Shown: piece by piece, positions 6,295 through 9,410 of the stretch
Numbering within the stretch: the stretch's first letter is position 1
Layout: each line of letters opens with the position of its first letter
Assembly (NCBI GenBank): GCA_052034135.1
Contig: JBPOJC010000071.1
Coordinates: 1 to 9,410, forward strand
DNA from: JAGPKI01 sp052034135
Lineage (GTDB): Bacteria > Caldisericota > Caldisericia > UBA6126 > JAGPKI01
Length of the DNA stretch: 9,410 bases
Direction of reading: 5' to 3'
The notes under the pieces: generated by a model
Seen by the model: the letters and a program-made list of their open reading frames with translations, nothing else
Told to the model about the DNA's origin: nothing
Database searches by the model: none
Program-made: the position numbers and the translations under genes

Positions 6295-8680
6295 CTTCTT
6301 TTAGCATATAGACAAATTGTTCATCTTTTCGCAATACTGCCATAATATTATGTACACCATCATTATCAAAAATCCATTTGAATTCATAAGGTGGTTCAGT
6401 TATAGAAGTTATTCTTTTATTGTCAATATACAGTTCTACAACGTTGCCCATTTCATTAAAAATATCAAATTTTAAGGTAACCTCTTCGTTTACTAAACAT
6501 TCTGAAGGTGATATATGTAAAGAAAGAAGTGGTTTATGAATATTACAATACATTTTTGGTTCAGCACCTTTTAAAAAGGCTCTTTCTTCTGTCTCTGTGC
6601 ACCATTCATTGGGAAGAAGTCCGCTTTCCTTGCAGACTTTTATATAGACAAATTCCTCTCTATGTATTGAACAATATGAAGTTGGCTCTGAACCGACTAT
6701 ATAGCTACTTGAAGTAACTCTATTTGAAGGACAATCCTGTATAGCAAGTAATCCACTGTCTCTACAAATACCAACTGTTGTAATATTTTTCGAACTTTTT
6801 AAAAATTCCTCTTTTGGAAGAGTATCTTGTATTTTTAAAAGAAATCTTTTTACCATTGGTGCAGCAAAAGATGAACCCCATAGCTTTGCGCCTGGAAGAG
6901 GTACTTCTCTTGAGTCTCTCCCAACCCATGAACAAACTACTATATCTGGGGTATATCCAACAAACCAGCCACTTAAAAAATCTTCAGATGTTCCAGTTTT
7001 ACCTGCTACTTCAAACGGCATATAACCTATCACATTGGCAGCAACACTCCTAAAGAGATCATTCATAAGCACTGCGGTTTCTTCTTTAATTACTTTTGTT
7101 CGATTTAAATGATTCTCATAGAGGAGCTTATCATCTTTTGTTGTGATTTTTTTAATGCATATTGGTTCAGCTTTTTCACCATTATTGGCAAGCACGCTAA
7201 AAGCTGTTGCCATCTCGATAGGGGTAACTTCTAAACTTCCGATTGACATAGAGGGCACTGGGAGAATTTTACTATTTATACCCATTTTTTCAGCATAATA
7301 CGCCACTCTACTCCAACCACATCTTTGTGCAACTTTTACAGCACAGATGTTAGATGACTTTACTAAAGCTTCTCTTACTGTCAATGGCCCAAAGTATTGA
7401 TTTTCACCAATCCACTCCTCTGGTTTCCACATTTTTTCTTGATCTTGCATACTTAACTCTTCACTTGTTACTATTGTTCCCGTACCTACAACACCAGTCT
7501 CAATGGCGGTTGTATAGTCGAATATTTTAAATAATGATCCAGGTTGTCTCGGGGAGGCGCATCTATTAAATTGAGTATTCGAATAATCTCTACCGCCCAC
7601 GATAGCAAGTATTTCTCCACTTTTAGGATCCATTGCAAGTATTTGCCCCTGCGGTTGAATGACGCCAATTTTATCTTTTAACCCCTTCTTAAAGTAACCA
7701 CTCTTTTCTGCGCTTTCAAAAGTTTCCTTAAGGGAAACAGAAGCTTTATCTTGAATGTTTAAATCGAGAGTTGTATAAATTTTTAAGCCTTCTTTTAGTA
7801 ATACATCTTCAGGAAACATTTCAAGAACTTTCTGCTTAACATAATCAACAAAATAATATTTTGAGTCTGTAAGCTGTGTTCCAACCAATGTTTTAATTTT
7901 AACTTCCTCTTTTAATGCATTCTGATATTCCTCTTCGGTGATATATTTATTTCTAAGCATTTTGCTAAGAACAAGATTTCTATTTTCTATAGCAACTTCT
8001 TTGTTAACCCATGGAGAATAAAGAGATGGCGCTGGTAGTGTACCAGCAATGAGTGCTGCTTCACTAATAGTTACATCACTAATTTTTTTACCAAAGAAAT
8101 TGCGGGCTGCTGCTTCAACTCCATAACATCTACCAGCAGGACTTGGACCAAAATATACATAATTAAGGTAATATTCGAGAATTTCGTCTTTTGTATATCT
8201 GTTTTCAAGCTCGTTAGCTAAAATAACCTCTTTAATTTTTCTTGTAAATGTCTGTTCAGTGCTTAAAAATAATCCTCGAGCAAGTTGTTGACTTATAGTA
8301 CTTCCACCTTCAACAATTCCTAAGTGAAATACATTTCTTACCGCTGCCCTTATTATTCCAATTATATCAGCTCCACCATGTTCATAAAACCTTTCATCTT
8401 CCGAAGCAATTATTGCTTTTCTTACATGTTGCGGGACATCACTTAAGGGGACAGCAATTCTATACTCATCGAGCTGAACGCTTGCAACAAAATCGCCATT
8501 TCTGTCGAATATTTGAGATGATATTTGCGGATTTTCAGTAATATCTTCAATTTTTGGAAGCATCACGAATAGCTGACTTCTTAAAATGCCAAAAGCTATC
8601 GAAGTTGCAGAAAGAATCCCAGCAAAGATAATTAGAATTATTACAATAATTTTCTTAATTAATTCAGTATTTAACTTCAA
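6275..8680 (-). CDS. Class A penicillin-binding protein (PBP1A-like), first of a tandem pair, with two Cys-His modules and Ig-like C-terminus
   Basis: Bifunctional glycosyltransferase/transpeptidase for peptidoglycan, anchored in the membrane by residues about 10-35. I place the start at TTG 8680 (801 residues), because GGAGG (8691-8687) lies 6 nt upstream and the protein then begins MKLNTELIKK before the membrane segment. A longer in-frame TTG at 8710 has no ribosome binding site. In this numbering GT51 has E94 (EDERFY) and E124 (EGGSTISQQ), and the transpeptidase has S382-LF-K385, S442-S-N444 and K561-TGT. After the catalytic domain come two tandem modules, C639/C650/C670/H673 and C683/C694/C712/H715, each beginning C-x2-SGLL, then an Ig-like domain (about 725-801). 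It is the first gene of the operon. The close similarity in architecture to the next gene indicates an old tandem duplication. Confidence 0.92.
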   Translation of the reverse strand: MKLNTELIKKIIVIILIIFAGILSATSIAFGILRSQLFVMLPKIEDITENPQISSQIFDRNGDFVASVQLDEYRIAVPLSDVPQHVRKAIIASEDERFYEHGGADIIGIIRAAVRNVFHLGIVEGGSTISQQLARGLFLSTEQTFTRKIKEVILANELENRYTKDEILEYYLNYVYFGPSPAGRCYGVEAAARNFFGKKISDVTISEAALIAGTLPAPSLYSPWVNKEVAIENRNLVLSKMLRNKYITEEEYQNALKEEVKIKTLVGTQLTDSKYYFVDYVKQKVLEMFPEDVLLKEGLKIYTTLDLNIQDKASVSLKETFESAEKSGYFKKGLKDKIGVIQPQGQILAMDPKSGEILAIVGGRDYSNTQFNRCASPRQPGSLFKIFDYTTAIETGVVGTGTIVTSEELSMQDQEKMWKPEEWIGENQYFGPLTVREALVKSSNICAVKVAQRCGWSRVAYYAEKMGINSKILPVPSMSIGSLEVTPIEMATAFSVLANNGEKAEPICIKKITTKDDKLLYENHLNRTKVIKEETAVLMNDLFRSVAANVIGYMPFEVAGKTGTSEDFLSGWFVGYTPDIVVCSWVGRDSREVPLPGAKLWGSSFAAPMVKRFLLKIQDTLPKEEFLKSSKNITTVGICRDSGLLAIQDCPSNRVTSSSYIVGSEPTSYCSIHREEFVYIKVCKESGLLPNEWCTETEERAFLKGAEPKMYCNIHKPLLSLHISPSECLVNEEVTLKFDIFNEMGNVVELYIDNKRITSITEPPYEFKWIFDNDGVHNIMAVLRKDEQFVYMLKEDVRVHK

Positions 8681-8686
8681 ATAATT

Positions 8687-8691
8687 CCTCC
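8687..8691 (-). promoter_or_regulatory. Shine-Dalgarno site deciding the TTG start of the first PBP
   Basis: GGAGG on the minus strand, 6 nt before TTG at 8680. It lies inside the longer open frame that begins at 8710, which argues that the upstream codons are untranslated. Confidence 0.7.
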
Positions 8692-8723
8692 ACATAAAAA
8701 TACAACTCAACTTATTTTTGCTT

Positions 8724-8748
8724 TAATAATTATATCTTAAAATTATTA
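8724..8748. repeat. Perfect 8-bp inverted repeat over the operon -10 region
   Basis: TAATAATT (8724-8731) and AATTATTA (8741-8748) are exact inverted copies separated by 9 bp. They cover the predicted -10 element of the operon promoter, which is where a repressor would sit. Both arms are purely A/T, so chance is a real possibility. Confidence 0.3.
8729..8734 (-). promoter_or_regulatory. -10 element of the PBP-tmk-darA-holB operon promoter (weak -35)
   Basis: A perfect TATAAT on the minus strand, placing the transcription start near 8722 and giving a leader of about 40 nt. No convincing -35 hexamer is found at 16-18 nt upstream, so either an activator is needed or the true promoter is elsewhere in this AT-rich stretch. 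Confidence 0.35.
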
Positions 8749-8954
8749 TTGTAATATAACATAATCAAATTTACCTTCACTAAAATCTTAATAAAAACAA
8801 TCATTAAAAACCATTTTCATAAATGCCTCAAATCAAAAACCTTTATGAAGCATATAATGACCTCATTCAATAATTTTATTGTAAAAAAGACATTATTGTC
8901 TGTTTTTCTTTTTTATTCGCATCTGAGTTTGAGACATGCATTGACAAAAAAAGT
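8749..8954. other. AT-rich intergenic stretch, no gene seen
   Basis: Between the operon promoter and the REP-like element. I see no ribosome binding site followed by a plausible reading frame on either strand. The only notable object is a small terminator-like hairpin at 8883-8907. A TTGACA at 8941 has no -10 at a proper distance. Confidence 0.5.
8883..8907. terminator. Weak bidirectional terminator-like hairpin
   Basis: A-tract, then AGACA (8888-8892), loop TTAT, TGTCT (8897-8901), then TTTTT and further T-rich sequence. The stem is short and can be extended by A-T pairs. The flanking A and T tracts would let it act in either direction. No gene ends here from the left, so its likely use would be stopping minus-strand transcripts that enter from the right before they reach the PBP operon. 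Confidence 0.3.
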
Positions 8955-9050
8955 AGACCTTCAGTCTATAAGAAGACACTCCCTCGGGATGACGCCCCCC
9001 CTCCCCCGTCCGTCATCCTGAGGAGCGCTCATCTCAGCGACGAAGGGTCT
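8955..9050. repeat. GC-rich REP/MITE-like element, two head-to-head units
   Basis: An imperfect palindrome of about 96 bp, much richer in G+C than its surroundings. The core stem pairs 8982-8994 with 9011-9023 (13 bp with one G-T wobble) around a C-rich 16-nt loop. The outer arms AGACCTTC (8955-8962) and GAAGGGTCT (9042-9050) also pair, with one bulge. Read outward from the centre, both halves follow the same plan: CGTCATCC, Y-GAGG, AG-Y-G, a variable 10-11 nt, then GAC-GAAGG-TCT. It is thus an inverted pair of one unit, like the BIMEs formed by E. coli REP sequences. Inner alternatives exist, such as the palindrome GAGCGCTC (9023-9030). From memory, similar GTCATCCTGAGG repeats occur in many genomes; copy number here is unknown. 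Confidence 0.7.
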
Positions 9051-9127
9051 CCTCATTTTATGTCATAGTATGTATATTTTATTTTTAATTTAAAGATTTA
9101 ATTTAATTGAAAATTAGATAAGATAAC

Positions 9128-9279
9128 AGGAACATATCTAAAGCTATACTTTTGTGTATGGTTAAAGATATGAGGAGAGGTGAATAAGTTTACATTTGTC
9201 ATTAGCCCAAGAGGCCGTCGGGAATGTTAAACCCACCTCTCCTGTTCCTTAAAGCCTGTATTTTACGATTGTTACGCTT
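9128..9279 (+). ncRNA. Candidate IS110 bridge RNA in the transposase leader
   Basis: Compact structured segment 72-223 nt upstream of the transposase start. A closing stem AGGAACA (9128-9134) / TGTTCCT (9243-9249) holds two hairpins. Hairpin 1 is TATCT/AGATA (9135-9139/9166-9170), a 4x4 internal loop, then CTATAC/GTATGG (9144-9149/9156-9161). Hairpin 2 is GGAGAGGTG/CACCTCTCC (9174-9182/9234-9242), an asymmetric internal loop, GTTT-CATT/AATG-AAAC (9188-9196/9223-9232), and a 26-nt apical region containing GCC/GGC. A further stem-loop follows: AAGC/GCTT (9252-9255/9276-9279) with GTA/TAC inside. IS110 elements encode a bridge RNA at this position, with internal loops that pair to target and donor DNA. 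The guide loops are not assigned, so function is inferred from position and fold. A cis-acting leader hairpin is the alternative. Confidence 0.55.
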
Positions 9280-9337
9280 AAAAGAACATCCTTAATATCT
9301 ATTATTATAACCAAACAAATTTAAAAACAATAAATTT

Positions 9338-9343
9338 GGAGGG
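9338..9343 (+). promoter_or_regulatory. Ribosome binding site of the IS110 transposase
   Basis: GGAGGG, 7 nt before the ATG at 9351. It fixes the start of the transposase gene. Confidence 0.8.
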
Positions 9344-9350
9344 AAGAAAA

Positions 9351-9410
9351 ATGAAATCAATAATTGCAGTAGGAATTGATGTATCAAAGGAGAAATTGGA
9401 TGTTTCATTC
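9351..9410 (+). CDS. IS110-family transposase, N-terminal 20 residues only
   Basis: DEDD-type recombinase that inserts and excises the element, guided in characterised members by a bridge RNA. The visible residues are MKSIIAVGIDVSKEKLDVSF. The G-I-D-V-S-K-E-K-L-D-V pattern is the hallmark start of the IS110/IS1111 RuvC-like (DEDD_Tnp_IS110) domain, and D10 would be the first catalytic acidic residue. The start is an ATG with a strong ribosome binding site. The rest, including the Tnp20 domain with its catalytic serine, lies beyond the right edge, so intactness cannot be judged. Confidence 0.85.
   Translation, partial: MKSIIAVGIDVSKEKLDVSF

Larger units (their letters stand above)
9057..9410 (+). 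mobile_element. Left end of an IS110-family insertion sequence (outer boundary uncertain, continues past window)
   Basis: The transposase start at 9351 with a long structured non-coding leader fits the left end of an IS110-group element. These elements usually lack clear terminal inverted repeats and target-site duplications, so the outer boundary cannot be read from one end. I begin the feature where the GC-rich REP-like element gives way to AT-rich sequence; the true boundary probably lies between about 9051 and 9127. The right end is outside the window. Confidence 0.55.

Noticed and set aside
7486..7668. Minus-strand frame of 60 codons inside the first PBP
   Set aside because: It lies in another frame within the transpeptidase domain and resembles nothing known to me.
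8681..8710. Longer N-terminus of the first PBP from TTG at 8710
   Set aside because: No ribosome binding site precedes it, and the extra ten codons contain the GGAGG that serves the TTG at 8680.
8823..8873. Tiny plus-strand frame of 16 codons just before the terminator-like hairpin
   Set aside because: No ribosome binding site and a stop codon directly upstream; most likely chance.
8941..8970. TTGACA as a plus-strand promoter
   Set aside because: The nearest TATAAT-like hexamers are 19-20 nt away and poor, and no gene follows directly.
8845..9021. Open frame of 58 codons on the plus strand through the REP-like element
   Set aside because: No ribosome binding site, ends inside the palindrome, and the C-terminal part is just translated repeat with proline runs.
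9128..9279. Metabolite riboswitch controlling a downstream gene
   Set aside because: The only downstream gene is a transposase, and I recognise no conserved core of the common riboswitch classes; an IS-encoded RNA fits better.
1..9410. CRISPR array, tRNA or rRNA genes
   Set aside because: No regularly spaced direct repeats, and no tRNA- or rRNA-like segments seen on either strand.

Overview
This is a low-GC (roughly one-third G+C by eye) bacterial window. From the left edge to about 8.7 kb every gene is on the minus strand; an insertion-sequence end points the other way at the right edge. Ribosome binding sites of the GGAGG type, two TTG starts, and the gene order tmk-darA-holB (the cyclic-di-AMP receptor DarA sits between tmk and holB in many Bacillota) suggest a Bacillota member or a related low-GC, peptidoglycan-containing lineage. 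The sequence alone does not fix the species.

Layout, in the direction of transcription (right to left): a weak promoter near 8730 leads a tightly packed five-gene operon. Two class A penicillin-binding proteins (PBPs) come first, overlapping each other by 20 nt; they are tandem paralogues with the same unusual C-terminal Cys-His and Ig-like modules. Next are tmk (thymidylate kinase, overlapping the second PBP by 14 nt), darA (1-nt gap) and holB (clamp-loader delta-prime, 3-nt gap). The operon therefore joins cell-wall polymerisation, dTTP supply, cyclic-di-AMP sensing and the replication clamp loader. After holB, a separate promoter in the 96-nt gap drives a secreted subtilisin-type protease with a PA insert; its C-terminus runs off the left edge.

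The stretch 8.71-9.35 kb has no convincing protein gene. It holds the operon promoter with an inverted repeat, a weak bidirectional terminator-like hairpin, a GC-rich REP-like element made of two head-to-head copies of a unit starting CGTCATCC (8955-9050), and then the leader of an IS110-family transposase whose first 20 codons start at 9351. About 70-220 nt upstream of that start lies a compact, highly structured segment (9128-9279: a three-way junction followed by another stem-loop). Its position matches that of bridge RNAs in IS110 elements.

The most interesting part is this right end: a candidate bridge RNA of an IS110 element lying next to a REP-like palindrome, a class of target known for IS110 relatives. 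Second is the translationally coupled pair of class A PBPs fused to the tmk-darA-holB cluster.
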